From Arthrobacter sp. Bz4 (GTDB lineage Bacteria > Actinomycetota > Actinomycetes > Actinomycetales > Micrococcaceae), in NCBI RefSeq assembly GCF_003075455.1, contig NZ_QDAE01000001.1, positions 248,001-312,000 on the forward strand: 64,000 nucleotides of DNA, written 5' to 3'. How positions within the stretch are numbered: position 1 is the stretch's first letter; each line of letters starts with the position of its first letter. Below the pieces are notes generated by a model. That model was given only the letters and a program-made list of their open reading frames with translations, made no database searches and was not told the DNA's origin. Both the position numbers and the translations under genes were made by a program. This document shows positions 8,910 through 18,174 of this stretch, one piece after another.

Positions 8910-10217
8910 ATGACCTCGCAGATTTCGCAGCACCCTGACGATCGCACTCCAGGTGATGACGCACCGGTTGAAGACGTCATCGAACCGCTCCCCCTCCTCA
9001 ACGAACCCAAAGACGGCGTCCCCCTGGTCATCAACACCCAGGCGGGTCTGGAACGTGCAGCCCGGACGCTGGCTCAGGGCACCGGCCCGGCCGGCGTCGA
9101 CGCGGAGCGCGCATCCGGATTCCGGTACGGGCAACGCGCTTTCCTCGTGCAGATCCGGCGTGAAGGAGCCGGCACCTGGCTGATCGACCCCGAGCCATTC
9201 ACCGACCTCCGCATCATTGATGAGGCACTTGAAGGAGTCGAATGGATCCTGCACGCGGCGTCCCAGGATCTGCCCTGCCTGTCGGAACTTGGGATGTGGC
9301 CCGACCGGCTCTTCGACACCGAACTCGCTGCCCGCCTCGCGGGGATGCCCCGCGTGGGGCTGGCGGCGGTCATCGAGAGTCTCCTCGGATACACCCTTGC
9401 CAAGGAGCACTCAGCCGCTGACTGGTCGCGCCGCCCGCTGCCCGAACCGTGGCTTCGCTACGCCGCCCTCGACGTTGAGGTGCTGACCGAGCTACGCGGC
9501 GAACTTATTGCCCTGTTGACCCGCGACGGCAAACTCGACCTTGCCGAGCAGGAATTCGAGCACATCCGCAACACCCCACCCGCCGAGCCGCGCGTCGATC
9601 CGTGGCGCAGGACGTCGGGCCTGCACCAGATCCGCGACCGGCGCCAACTGGCAGTGGTTCGCCAGCTCTGGCTGGAACGCGAGGACCTCGCCAGGAACCG
9701 GGACATTGCCCCGGGCCGTCTGATCCCTGATTCGGCAATCCTGGCCGCGGCCAAGGCCATGCCGACAACAGTCCCGCAGCTTCTGGGCACCAGCGGCTTC
9801 CATGGCCGAGCGGCGTCACGGGAGGCGCCCAGGTGGTTGCGTTGCATCAGCGACGGACGGTCATCGGATGATCTCCCGGATCTCCAGGTGCCCACCAACG
9901 CGCCCCCACCGCCGCGGGTCTGGGCGGACAAGGATCCCGAGGCCGCTGCGCGCCTGGCGACTGCGCGCCCCCGGCTGGCAGCAATAGCGGAATCCTCAAA
10001 TCTACCCATCGAGAACCTGCTGACTCCCGACTACCTGCGCCGGGTGGCCTGGCGTCCGCCGGCCGAGATCACGCTCGAGTCGATCAGCGCCGCCCTGGCC
10101 GAGCTTGGCGCGCGTCCGTGGCAGATCGAAAAAATAGCTGCGGTGCTCACGGTCGCGTTTCTGGACCCCGATCCGCTGCCCGAGAAAGCACCGAGGACCG
10201 CAGACTCAACCCGGTAG
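8910..10217 (+). CDS. rnd: Ribonuclease D-like 3'-5' exonuclease with HRDC domain
   Basis: The 435-residue protein has an N-terminal DEDD exonuclease domain: GVDAERASGFRYG near residue 63 supplies the first Asp and Glu, HAASQDLPCL near 115 the next Asp, and YAALDVEVL near 187 the final Asp with its Tyr. An HRDC region follows around 240-310 (DRRQLAVVRQLWLEREDLAR). These enzymes trim the 3' ends of tRNA precursors and other structured RNAs. The start at 8910 was chosen over an upstream in-frame ATG because that extension overlaps the DUF3000 gene in a different frame and lacks conservation-like character. It precedes the fad operon with its own promoter region. Confidence 0.88.
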   Translation: MTSQISQHPDDRTPGDDAPVEDVIEPLPLLNEPKDGVPLVINTQAGLERAARTLAQGTGPAGVDAERASGFRYGQRAFLVQIRREGAGTWLIDPEPFTDLRIIDEALEGVEWILHAASQDLPCLSELGMWPDRLFDTELAARLAGMPRVGLAAVIESLLGYTLAKEHSAADWSRRPLPEPWLRYAALDVEVLTELRGELIALLTRDGKLDLAEQEFEHIRNTPPAEPRVDPWRRTSGLHQIRDRRQLAVVRQLWLEREDLARNRDIAPGRLIPDSAILAAAKAMPTTVPQLLGTSGFHGRAASREAPRWLRCISDGRSSDDLPDLQVPTNAPPPPRVWADKDPEAAARLATARPRLAAIAESSNLPIENLLTPDYLRRVAWRPPAEITLESISAALAELGARPWQIEKIAAVLTVAFLDPDPLPEKAPRTADSTR

Positions 10218-10262
10218 CCCCTCACTGTTCGACACTTCCGCCGGGCAATCCTTGCAGGCTAA

Positions 10263-10278
10263 GTTACTCACAAGTAAC
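10263..10278 (+). promoter_or_regulatory. Perfect palindrome in the fadAB promoter, probable TetR-family operator
   Basis: GTTACT and AGTAAC form a perfect 6+6 inverted repeat around a 4-nt CACA spacer, 54 nt before the fadA start. The half-site TTACT...AGTAA resembles TetR-type fatty-acid regulator operators. A TAACAT hexamer that could be a -10 box overlaps the right arm, so binding would block transcription. Downstream, GGGTCGAAT and GGATCGAAT form a short direct repeat. No regulator gene is adjacent. Confidence 0.6.
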
Positions 10279-10331
10279 ATAGGGTCGAATCACTATCTCG
10301 GATCGAATAAAGACTCAATGAGGAGCAATAG

Positions 10332-11591
10332 GTGAGCACCACTACAGTGCCAGCGCAGTCCGGCTCAGGCCGCCGGATCAAGGATGTCGTATTCGTCGAC
10401 GGTGTCAGGACACCATTCGGCAAAGCCGGTGAGAAGGGCATCTACGCGGGCGCCCGTGCCGATGATCTGGTGGTGAAGTGCATTCGCGACCTGATGCGCC
10501 GCAACCCAACCCTGCCCCCTGAGCGAATCGACGACGTCGCCATCGCCGCCACCACCCAAACCGGTGACCAGGGCCTGACCATTGGTCGCACCGCTGCCCT
10601 GCTGGCGGGACTCCCCCGGTCCGTTCCCGGCTTCGCGATTGACCGGATGTGCGCCGGTGCGATGACAGCCGTGACGACGACCGCCTCGGGCATCGCTTTC
10701 GGTGCGTACGACGTGGTGATCGCCGGGGGCGTGGAGCACATGGGCAACCACCCAATGGGCGCGGACACCGACCCCAACCCGCGGTTCATGTCCGAACGGC
10801 TGGTTGACCCCGCGGCGCTGAACATGGGAAACACGGCAGAAAACCTGCATGATCGCTTCCCCGCCATCACCAAGGAACGAACCGACGCGTACGCAGTAGG
10901 CAGCCAGAAGAAGCTGGCCGCCGCCTATGCCAGCGGCCAGATCCAGCCCGATCTGGTGTCCGTCGCTTCCCGAAAGGAAGGGGCAGGCTGGACGCTCAAT
11001 TCTGTCGACGAGCCACCCCGCCCCGAAACCACCACCGAGGACCTGGCTGCGCTTCGCACCCCGTTCCGTGCGCACGGTCGGGTCACTGCAGGAAACGCCG
11101 CCGGGTTGAACGACGGCGCCACCGCCGCGTTGCTCGCATCCTCGGATGCCGCCGCCGAGCTGGGCCTGCCCGCGAAGATGCGCCTGGTGGCGTACGCCTT
11201 CGCCGGCGTTGAGCCTGAGGTGATGGGCATTGGACCGGTTCCGGCGACCGAGAAGGCACTGCGGCAGGCGGGCCTGTCCATTGACGACATCGGCCTGTTT
11301 GAAATCAACGAGGCATTTGCCGTGCAGGTGCTTTCGTTCCTCGATCACTTCGGCATTGCCGACGACGACCCCCGCGTGAACCGCTATGGCGGCGCCATCG
11401 CCGTCGGGCACCCCCTGGCGTCCTCCGGAGTGCGGCTGATGCTGCAACTTGCCCGGCAGTTCGAGGAAGACCCAGCGGTGCGGTACGGCATGACCACCAT
11501 GTGCATTGGCCTCGGCATGGGCGCCACAGTGATCTGGGAGAACCCCCACCACCCTGACTACTCGTCGAACACAGCAGAGGACGCAGCATGA
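10332..11591 (+). CDS. fadA: Acetyl-CoA C-acyltransferase (3-ketoacyl-CoA thiolase), FadA
   Basis: The 419-residue thiolase performs the last step of beta-oxidation, splitting 3-ketoacyl-CoA with CoA. The nucleophile is Cys107 in DRMCAGAMTAV. The C-terminal catalytic elements are NEAFAVQ near residue 328, GGAIAVGHPLASSG near 357 with the catalytic His, and TMCIGLGMG near 393 with the second Cys. A GTG start is preceded by an AGGAG site. The stop overlaps fadB by 4 nt (ATGA), so the two subunits are made in a fixed ratio, as expected for the trifunctional fatty-acid oxidation complex. Control is probably through the upstream palindrome. Confidence 0.93.
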   Translation: MSTTTVPAQSGSGRRIKDVVFVDGVRTPFGKAGEKGIYAGARADDLVVKCIRDLMRRNPTLPPERIDDVAIAATTQTGDQGLTIGRTAALLAGLPRSVPGFAIDRMCAGAMTAVTTTASGIAFGAYDVVIAGGVEHMGNHPMGADTDPNPRFMSERLVDPAALNMGNTAENLHDRFPAITKERTDAYAVGSQKKLAAAYASGQIQPDLVSVASRKEGAGWTLNSVDEPPRPETTTEDLAALRTPFRAHGRVTAGNAAGLNDGATAALLASSDAAAELGLPAKMRLVAYAFAGVEPEVMGIGPVPATEKALRQAGLSIDDIGLFEINEAFAVQVLSFLDHFGIADDDPRVNRYGGAIAVGHPLASSGVRLMLQLARQFEEDPAVRYGMTTMCIGLGMGATVIWENPHHPDYSSNTAEDAA

Positions 11592-13699
11592 GCTTTGACC
11601 GTTATGAAGAACTCGCAGCCCTGGTTCCGGACGAGGTAATCACCCACTCCTACGTGCAGGACATTGCCCTCCCCCAGGGCGCGGGAACCCTCGCGTTGAT
11701 CACCCTGGACAACGGGTTGGACCACACCAAGCCGACCACCCTCGGCCCGAACACCCTGATCGAACTGGGTCGGGTACTTGAGGGCCTGAAACTCCGGGCC
11801 GCCGCCGGTGAGCTGGCCGCCGTCGGGATCACCGGCAAGCCCTATTTCCTGGTGGCGGGCGCTGACCTGTCGACGGTCAAGTCACTCAAGGCCGCACAGT
11901 ACGGCGCCCTGATGGCCGAGCTCGGACACGAAGCCTACAACCTGCTGGGCAGTCTCGGCGTGCCCAGCTTCGCCTTCATCAACGGCGTGGCGCTCGGCGG
12001 CGGCCTGGAGGTTGCCCTTGCGGCCGATTACCGCACCATCTCCACCGGAGCCAACGGCATTGGCCTGCCGGAGGCATTTATTGGCCTGGTTCCGGGGTGG
12101 GGCGGGGTCTACCGGCTGCCACGCCTGATTGGTCCTGCTGCGGCGATAAAGGTCATGATCGAGAACCCCCTCAGCAACAACCGGATGCTCGACGGGCGTG
12201 CGGCCTATGGCCTGGGCATTGCCGATGTCCTGCTTGAGCCTGCCGATTTCCTTGAGCAGTCCCTCGCCTGGGCCGCGGGCGTCCTGAAGGACCCCTCGGC
12301 AGTTGCAGCAAGCCGGGCCAAGCACGCCGCCTACACCGACGCCGACTGGGACGCGGCGGCCGCCGCCGGGCGGGCCTTCGTGGCCGCCAGGACCTCGAAC
12401 GCCGCACCGGCGCCGGGGAAGGTGCTGGACCTCTTTGAGGCTGGGAAGACCCTGACCCGCGAAGAGTCGGCCGCCGCCGAGTGCGAGGCCCTGACCTACC
12501 TCATGCAGACTCCCGAGTTCCATGCGACCGTCTACGCGTTCCTGGATCTGGTGCAGAAGCGCGCCAAACGTCCGGCAGGCGCGCCCGACCGCAAGCTGGC
12601 TCGGAAGGTGACCAAGGTCGGCGTCGTCGGTGCTGGTCTGATGGCCGGGCAACTCGCCTTGCTGTTCGCCCGGCAGCTGAAGGTGCCGGTGGTCCTCACC
12701 GACATCGACCAGCAGCGCGTCGACAAGGGTGTGGCCTATGTCCACGCAGAAGTAGACAAGCTGCTGTCGAAGAAGCGGCTGTCCCCCGATGCGGCGAACC
12801 GGACCAAGGCCCTGGTCTCGGGTTCGGTCTCGAAGGAGGCGTTCGCTGACGCCGATTTTGTGATCGAAGCGGTCTTCGAAGAGATGGCGGTCAAGAAGAC
12901 AGTGTTCGCCGAGGTTGAAGCGGTGGTCTCTGCCGAGTGTATTCTCGCGACCAATACCTCGTCACTGTCGGTCACCGAGATGGCAGCTGACCTCGCCCAC
13001 CCGGAACGTGTGGTGGGTTTCCACTTCTTCAACCCGGTCGCTGCCATGCCATTGCTGGAAATCGTCAAAGCACCGCACACGGATGACGCCGTGCTGGCGA
13101 CAGCTTTTGCGCTGGCCAAGGAGCTGAAAAAGTCGGCGGTGCTGGTGCAGGATGCTCCGGCGTTTGTGGTCAACCGCATCCTCGGCCGGATGTTTGGCGA
13201 GATCACTGCGGTCTTCGATGAGGGCACAGACGCGGCGACAGCTGACAATGCGCTGCGCCCCATGGGCCACCCGATGACGCCGTTCCGGCTGCTCGCGCTC
13301 GTGGGCCTGCCGGTCGGCCAGCACGTGCAGGAGTCGCTGAACACCGCGTTTGGTGACCGTTTCCATGTTTCCGCCAACCAGCAGAAACTCATTGACGCCG
13401 GAATCAAGGGTCTGTGGGTGAAGGGCGACGACGGCGCCGAGACCGTGCCCGAGTCGACCCTGGCCCTGATGACCCGGGGCGATTCGCCGTCGGACAGCGC
13501 GGAGGTGCTCCGCCGAACCCAGGATGCCCTCGCCGACGAGATTGGCCGGATGCTCGATGAGGGAGTTGTTGCCGCACCCGAGGACATTGACCTGTGCGTC
13601 ATCCTGGGCGCCGGCTGGCCGTTCCACCAGGGCGGCATCACACCGTACCTGGATCGGGTGGGCGCGGCCGAGCGGGTCAATGGGAAGACCTTCCACTAG
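11588..13699 (+). CDS. fadB: Fatty acid oxidation complex alpha subunit (enoyl-CoA hydratase / 3-hydroxyacyl-CoA dehydrogenase)
   Basis: The 703-residue protein has two enzymes in one chain. Residues ~20-250 are the crotonase domain, with AVGITGKPYFLVAGADLS and FINGVALGGGLEVALAADYR forming the oxyanion hole and catalytic loop. From ~335 an NAD-binding domain starts at VGVVGAGLMAGQLALLFA, followed by NTSSLSVTEMA and VVGFHFFNPVAAMPLLE, the 3-hydroxyacyl-CoA dehydrogenase signature with its His. The C-terminal dehydrogenase dimer domain follows. It hydrates enoyl-CoA and oxidises 3-hydroxyacyl-CoA, passing the ketoacyl product to FadA encoded directly upstream. The operon ends at the hairpin near 13750. 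Confidence 0.93.
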   Translation: MSFDRYEELAALVPDEVITHSYVQDIALPQGAGTLALITLDNGLDHTKPTTLGPNTLIELGRVLEGLKLRAAAGELAAVGITGKPYFLVAGADLSTVKSLKAAQYGALMAELGHEAYNLLGSLGVPSFAFINGVALGGGLEVALAADYRTISTGANGIGLPEAFIGLVPGWGGVYRLPRLIGPAAAIKVMIENPLSNNRMLDGRAAYGLGIADVLLEPADFLEQSLAWAAGVLKDPSAVAASRAKHAAYTDADWDAAAAAGRAFVAARTSNAAPAPGKVLDLFEAGKTLTREESAAAECEALTYLMQTPEFHATVYAFLDLVQKRAKRPAGAPDRKLARKVTKVGVVGAGLMAGQLALLFARQLKVPVVLTDIDQQRVDKGVAYVHAEVDKLLSKKRLSPDAANRTKALVSGSVSKEAFADADFVIEAVFEEMAVKKTVFAEVEAVVSAECILATNTSSLSVTEMAADLAHPERVVGFHFFNPVAAMPLLEIVKAPHTDDAVLATAFALAKELKKSAVLVQDAPAFVVNRILGRMFGEITAVFDEGTDAATADNALRPMGHPMTPFRLLALVGLPVGQHVQESLNTAFGDRFHVSANQQKLIDAGIKGLWVKGDDGAETVPESTLALMTRGDSPSDSAEVLRRTQDALADEIGRMLDEGVVAAPEDIDLCVILGAGWPFHQGGITPYLDRVGAAERVNGKTFH

Positions 13700-13738
13700 G
13701 CACTTCCCCGCCGCTCGTCGTCACCCGACGACACTGAC

Positions 13739-13766
13739 GCGCCCGCACCGGCCTTGGTGCGGGCGC
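13739..13766 (+). terminator. Terminator hairpin of the fadAB operon
   Basis: An 11-bp perfect GC stem (GCGCCCGCACC against GGTGCGGGCGC) closes a 6-nt loop 39 nt after fadB. The tail TTCTGTGTCT is moderately T-rich. Confidence 0.7.
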
Positions 13767-13780
13767 CGTTCTGTGTCTGG

Positions 13781-13861
13781 CTCAACTGGCCTAACTGGCA
13801 CAACTGGCTCAACTGGCTCAACTGGCTCAACTGGCTCAACTGGCTCAACTGGCTCAACTGG
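13781..13861 (+). repeat. Tandem array of nine 9-bp units
   Basis: Nine units of CTCAACTGG run head to tail. Units 4-9 and unit 1 are exact; units 2 and 3 are CCTAACTGG and CACAACTGG. The array starts 14 nt after the terminator hairpin. The 9-nt period keeps reading frames open and creates spurious Ser-Thr-Gly or Asn-Trp-Leu repeats, but I see no gene. The rest of 13700-13999 holds nothing else recognisable. Exact copies suggest recent slippage, so the locus may vary between strains. Confidence 0.9.
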
Positions 13862-13999
13862 CTCAAGATTGGTGACCCGGCTGACCTCCCGCGGTTTGGT
13901 GAGCAACCCGGTCAGGTGGGGTCAATCTGGCATCGGTGCCGGGAATGTTGACCACCGGCGTCCAGGTTCCTCACGACCCAGCCTAAAACCTGACCGCTG

Positions 14000-14752
14000 C
14001 TAGAGGACAGCCGCCCCGAACTGTAGCTGCGGGAGCTCCTCGAAGGCGGGCTTCGCGAACCAGTATCCCTGGAAGAGGCCGATACCGGCTGCCTTCAGGG
14101 TCGCAAACTCCGCCTCCGTCTCAATGCCTTCCGCGAGGACCGTGATACCGAACTCCCTGGACATGCCCACGATGCTGGACACAACTGTCTGCCGCGCCGG
14201 GCTGGTATCGATGCCGCGGATCAGCAACATGTCGATCTTGATCAGGTCGGGTTGGAAATCGACCAGAAGACCCAGTCCCGCGTGTCCGGCACCGAAGTCG
14301 TCGATGGCGGTGGTGAACCCATGTTTGCGGTATTCGGTGATGATGTTCGTGAGGTGGCCGGTGTCGGAGACCTCCTCGTTCTCGGTAAATTCGAACATGA
14401 TTGACGACGGCGGGAAGCTGAAGCGGGCGGCGGCCCGCAGCGTCGCGCGCAGACAGGCAGCCGGTTCGTAGACAGCGTTTGGCATGAAATTGATTGAGAG
14501 CTTCAATTCCTCGCCCGCGGGGAACAGTCGTGAGGCCAGCTCGATGGCCTTGACCCGGCAATCCTGGTCGAAGCGGTACTTCTGCTCCGGCGACACCCTG
14601 GAGAGGACGTCGTAGGCGCCTTCGCCCGCGAAGCCCCTGACCAGTGCCTCGTAGCCCCAGACCCGACCAGCGACGGCGTCATAGATGGGCTGGAAGGCCA
14701 TGCTGAAGTCGAAGTCCAAGGTTGACGATGTCCTGCAACCGTCGCATGCCAT
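14000..14752 (-). CDS. EAL-domain cyclic di-GMP phosphodiesterase
   Basis: The 250-residue protein is essentially a lone EAL domain that hydrolyses c-di-GMP. All key motifs are present: YEALVRG with Glu35, a metal-binding Asn in LSINFMPNA, FEFTENEEV, the IDDFGAGHAGL loop with both aspartates, LIKIDM, and AEGIETEAE with the late Glu, then FQGYWFAKP. It should therefore be active rather than a degenerate sensor. No GGDEF, PAS or membrane segment is attached. It starts 3 nt after the aldo/keto reductase stop and lacks a clear ribosome site, so it is probably translated by coupling. Confidence 0.9.
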   Translation of the reverse strand: MACDGCRTSSTLDFDFSMAFQPIYDAVAGRVWGYEALVRGFAGEGAYDVLSRVSPEQKYRFDQDCRVKAIELASRLFPAGEELKLSINFMPNAVYEPAACLRATLRAAARFSFPPSSIMFEFTENEEVSDTGHLTNIITEYRKHGFTTAIDDFGAGHAGLGLLVDFQPDLIKIDMLLIRGIDTSPARQTVVSSIVGMSREFGITVLAEGIETEAEFATLKAAGIGLFQGYWFAKPAFEELPQLQFGAAVL

Positions 14753-14755
14753 GGT

Positions 14756-15718
14756 CTAGGCGACCCGGGGGAAAATCCGGTCCAGTTCCTGAAGTTCAGT
14801 CTCTGACGGGACCCAGCACACAGCTTCGGCATTCTGTTGAATTTGCTCCGGTTTGGTGGCTCCGGCGATCACTGACGCGACGGACGGCTGGGCCGCCAGC
14901 CAGGAGAATGCTACCTGCAGTTCGGTCAGGTCACGGGCCCGGGCGAACGCTCCGAAGTCGGCCAGCTGGTTCCAGTCAGCCCCTTCGAGCAGGTTCGTCC
15001 GGGAGTGGGTCAGCCGGCTACCGGCCGGAACCTTCGAGGCACTGTATTTGCCGGTCAGCAGACCGTTCGCCAGCGGGAAGAACGGCAGCACGCCAATCCC
15101 ATAGGCTTCGGCTGCCGGAACCACCTCGGCCTCGATGCTGCGCTCCAGCAGGTTCCAGTGGTTTTGCGCGGAGATGAAGGGCGTGTACCCGCCGAGCTGG
15201 GCAACAAACTCGGCTTCGGCGAGCTGCCAGCCTGCCCGGTTTGAATGGCCGATGTACCTGACCTTGCCGCTTTTGACCAGTGCGTCGAGGGCCGAAAGGG
15301 TCTCCTCGATGGGGGTCAGCGGGTCCGGTGCATGGAACTGGTAGAGATCAATAAAGTCCGTGCCCAGGCGCCGCAGTGATGCCTCGACCGCCTTCATGAT
15401 GTAGCGCCGCGACCCCCTGGCGCCCCAGTCCGGGCCGTTGGCACCCTTGAGGTCCAGTCCAAACTTGGTGGCGACCAGCACGTCATCGCGATTTTTGACC
15501 AGGGCTTTGCCGAGCATTTCCTCGCTCAGGCCAGGCGTCCTTCCATAGGAGTCCGCCACGTCGAAGAAGTTGATTCCCGCGTCGACAGCTGCGCCGATCA
15601 CCGCGTTGGTGCCGCGCTGGGTTTCGGTTGGCGTTCCGGGGCGGCCCAGGTTGTTACATCCGAGTCCCACCACTGAGACGTTCAATCCGGAGTTGCCGAG
15701 CCTGCGATATTCAGTCAT
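14756..15718 (-). CDS. Aldo/keto reductase
   Basis: The 320-residue protein has the TIM-barrel aldo/keto reductase pattern. NFFDVADSYGRTPGLSEEMLG near residue 50 holds the catalytic Asp and Tyr, LVATKFG the Lys near 84, and LYQFHAPDP near 125 the His. The C-terminal VASVIAGATKPEQIQQNAEA is the NADPH-binding segment. Members of this subgroup resemble the voltage-gated potassium channel beta-subunit type; the substrate is unknown. It is the first gene of a two-gene unit with the EAL protein, a pairing with no obvious metabolic logic. Confidence 0.87.
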   Translation of the reverse strand: MTEYRRLGNSGLNVSVVGLGCNNLGRPGTPTETQRGTNAVIGAAVDAGINFFDVADSYGRTPGLSEEMLGKALVKNRDDVLVATKFGLDLKGANGPDWGARGSRRYIMKAVEASLRRLGTDFIDLYQFHAPDPLTPIEETLSALDALVKSGKVRYIGHSNRAGWQLAEAEFVAQLGGYTPFISAQNHWNLLERSIEAEVVPAAEAYGIGVLPFFPLANGLLTGKYSASKVPAGSRLTHSRTNLLEGADWNQLADFGAFARARDLTELQVAFSWLAAQPSVASVIAGATKPEQIQQNAEAVCWVPSETELQELDRIFPRVA

Positions 15719-15791
15719 GGCTCTACGCTACAACACCGGTTACCCGAGGCATCTTTCGGCGCCCCGGGTAACACCCGGCGTCGACGAGGGG

Positions 15792-16208
15792 TCAGGCGAA
15801 CCAGATACCGATTTCACGCTGTGCCGACTCCGCCGAGTCCGAGCCGTGGACGAGGTTCTGCTGTACCTTCAGGCCCCAGTCGCGGCCGAGGTCGCCGCGG
15901 ATGGTGCCGGGTGCGGCTGCCGTCGGCTCGGTGGCGCCGGCAAGGGACCGGAATCCCTCGATAACCCGCTCGCCCTCGAAAATCGCAGCCACGATGGGTC
16001 CGCTGAGCATGAACTCGACGAGTGGTTCGAAGAAGGGCTTCCCAACATGCTCGTTGTAGTGCTCTTCGAGCATCTCGCGGCTGGCCGAGACCAGCTTGAG
16101 GTCCACCAGGGTGTATCCCTTGGCTTCCACCCGGGACAGGATGGTCCCGGACAGTGCGCGGGACACGCCGTCGGGCTTGATCAGTACAAGAGTGCGTTCA
16201 GCGCTCAC
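15792..16208 (-). CDS. ndk: Nucleoside diphosphate kinase
   Basis: The 138-residue enzyme transfers the gamma phosphate between nucleoside triphosphates and diphosphates. The phospho-accepting histidine is His121 in [16 protein letters not shown], the family signature, and [11 protein letters not shown] lies at the N terminus. The GTG at 16208 is the start because GGAGG sits just upstream. It is the last gene of the ileS-folC-DUF4233-ndk run, an order common in actinobacteria, and may also have its own promoter in the 47-nt gap. Confidence 0.95.
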   Translation of the reverse strand: MSAERTLVLIKPDGVSRALSGTILSRVEAKGYTLVDLKLVSASREMLEEHYNEHVGKPFFEPLVEFMLSGPIVAAIFEGERVIEGFRSLAGATEPTAAAPGTIRGDLGRDWGLKVQQNLVHGSDSAESAQREIGIWFA

Positions 16209-16255
16209 AGAAGTCCTCCAAAGTGTTGGGTATGGCCAGTGGAACTCTACTAAAC

Positions 16256-16723
16256 TTATCCTGCGGGCTCTGACCCGCCCTCCGGGTTGGCCCGCTCCCA
16301 TTCGGCCTGCTGGCGGTCCCGCTCGACGTTCTCGGCGTCGAGGCGGATGCCGGTACGAATCCCGTACAGCCAGGTCAGGGCGAACAGCACCCCAATCAGG
16401 AACATGGTGGGTTCGATGAACCCGGTCGCGATGATCACCAACTGGAGAATCCAGCCGATGGCAATGCCGTAGGGCTTGGTAAGGAACGCGCATGCCCCGA
16501 CCAATGCGATGGCCAATGCGATCCCCACCGAGAGGATCAGCACCGGTGAGATGGTGTCGCGCAACAGGCCGAATGCGGTCAGGGTCGCGAACAGCACCAC
16601 CAGCGCCTCGAGGGTGAGGACCACCGAGGCGAAGGTGACTTTGATGGAACGCCGTTTCTTGGGCATTCCGGGTCGCCATTCGCGTTGCGCCTTGGTCATG
16701 CGACGCTTTCGATTCTGCTCCAT
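16256..16723 (-). CDS. DUF4233 family membrane protein
   Basis: The 155-residue protein has a basic N terminus ([13 protein letters not shown]) and four hydrophobic segments, at about residues 30-50, 58-80, 82-105 and 108-125, ending in a charged tail that begins [13 protein letters not shown]. This matches DUF4233, an actinobacterial membrane family of unknown function that is regularly found between folC and ndk, as here. The start at 16723 lies 11 nt after the folC stop with a GAGG ribosome site; a second ATG eight codons later is also possible. Confidence 0.8.
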   Translation of the reverse strand: MEQNRKRRMTKAQREWRPGMPKKRRSIKVTFASVVLTLEALVVLFATLTAFGLLRDTISPVLILSVGIALAIALVGACAFLTKPYGIAIGWILQLVIIATGFIEPTMFLIGVLFALTWLYGIRTGIRLDAENVERDRQQAEWERANPEGGSEPAG

Positions 16724-16734
16724 CAGAGTCAGCC

Positions 16735-18174
16735 TCACTTGCCCAGCAGGGTGCGGGCTTCCCCCACCACCGTGATGGAACCGGTGATCAGGATGCCCCC
16801 TGCGAGGTCGTTGTTTTCTTCGGCCTTCATGACCGCCCATTCGAGGGCGTCATCGAGCCGCTCGGCGATGTGGACGTTTTCCTCGGCGAAACCAGCCGCC
16901 AACGCATCCTGCAGGAGCTCGGCCGCGGGAATGGCGCGGGGCGAGGTTGACTGGGTCAGGCAGATGTCCTCGAGGATGCCACCGAGTTCCTCATGCAGTT
17001 CGGCCAGGATGGCCCCCGCGTCCTTGTCCTGGAGCACACCGACCACCAGGATCAGCCGGCTGAAGTCGAAGGCTTCCTTGACCGCCGCTGCTGCTGCCTT
17101 GGCGCCGGCGGCATTGTGCGCGGCGTCGACAATGATGCTCGGTGCGGTCCGCACCACCTCGATCCGGCCCGGCGAGGTCACGGTCCGCAACCCTTCGCGG
17201 ACCACCGCCGCATCAAGTTCACGGGTCCCGCCACCGATGAATGCCTCGACGGCGGCGACGGCGACGGCGGCGTTCTGCGCCTGGTGCGCCCCGTGCAGGG
17301 GCAGCAGCAGTTCCTCGTACCGGCCGGCTATCCCGTTGATGGACAGCACTTGGCCGCCGACGCCGATCGTCCGGGTTTCAACCCCGAACTCAACGCCTTC
17401 GAAGCGGAACTCAACGCCGACTTCGCGGGCCTTTTCGAGGAGCACCTGGGCGGCCTCCTGAGGTTGGGCCGCACTGATCAGGAACCCGCCGGGCTTGATG
17501 ATCCCCGACTTTTCCAGCGCAATGTCGTATTCGGTGTCGCCGAGGAGTTCCGTGTGGTCCAGGGAGATCGGCGTGACGACAGCAACCTGGCCGTCGCCCA
17601 CGTTGGTGGCGTCGGTGATCCCGCCGAGGCCCACCTCGATGATCGCGACGTCGACCGGCTCGTCGGCGAAGACCGCGAACGCGAGAATGGTGATGCTCTC
17701 GAAGTAGGTCAGCCGGGGGTCGCCCGCCGCTTCCAGTTCGCCGTCGATGATTTCCAGGAACGGCCTGATCTCGTCCCAGATCCGCACGAAGGTTTCGTCG
17801 GAGACCGGTTCGCCGTCGATGCTGATGCGCTCGGTGACGCTGCTCAGATGTGGGCTCGTGTAGCGCCCGGTCCGCAGCTCATGCGCCCGCAGGATGCCCT
17901 CGACCATGCGTGCGGTCGACGTTTTCCCGTTGGTTCCGGTCAGGTGGATGATCGGGAACGCCTTGTTGGGTTCGCCGAGGATTTCCATTGCCCTGATCAT
18001 CGGGGCCATCCGCGGTTCCATTTTGTTCTCAGGTGCCCGGCTCAGCAGTTCCGCGTAGACACTCTCCACCGAAAACTTGTCGAACACTGTGGGCGCCGGG
18101 CCGTTTGACTCCGAATCCATTGATTCTGAATCCCTTGGCTCTGAATCCCGTGGCTCTGGGGTCTGCTGGCTCAT
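16735..18174 (-). CDS. folC: Bifunctional folylpolyglutamate synthase / dihydrofolate synthase
   Basis: The 479-residue ligase adds glutamate to dihydropteroate and to reduced folates. The ATP-binding loop is [12 protein letters not shown] at residues ~78-90, followed by [16 protein letters not shown], the substrate-binding loop, and a Mur-ligase-type domain with [13 protein letters not shown] near 350. The first ~25 residues are an unusual acidic repeat based on PRDSE and MDSES, not part of the fold. The start overlaps the ileS stop by 4 nt, so it is coupled to ileS and sits under the T-box. Confidence 0.93.
   Translation of the reverse strand: MSQQTPEPRDSEPRDSESMDSESNGPAPTVFDKFSVESVYAELLSRAPENKMEPRMAPMIRAMEILGEPNKAFPIIHLTGTNGKTSTARMVEGILRAHELRTGRYTSPHLSSVTERISIDGEPVSDETFVRIWDEIRPFLEIIDGELEAAGDPRLTYFESITILAFAVFADEPVDVAIIEVGLGGITDATNVGDGQVAVVTPISLDHTELLGDTEYDIALEKSGIIKPGGFLISAAQPQEAAQVLLEKAREVGVEFRFEGVEFGVETRTIGVGGQVLSINGIAGRYEELLLPLHGAHQAQNAAVAVAAVEAFIGGGTRELDAAVVREGLRTVTSPGRIEVVRTAPSIIVDAAHNAAGAKAAAAAVKEAFDFSRLILVVGVLQDKDAGAILAELHEELGGILEDICLTQSTSPRAIPAAELLQDALAAGFAEENVHIAERLDDALEWAVMKAEENNDLAGGILITGSITVVGEARTLLGK

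Noticed and set aside
10365-11552. 395-codon frame opposite fadA
   Set aside because: Antisense to a complete thiolase; no motif.
13524-14003. Frame with Ser-Thr-Gly repeats after fadB
   Set aside because: The repeats come from the 9-bp DNA array; the frame begins inside fadB and has no ribosome site.
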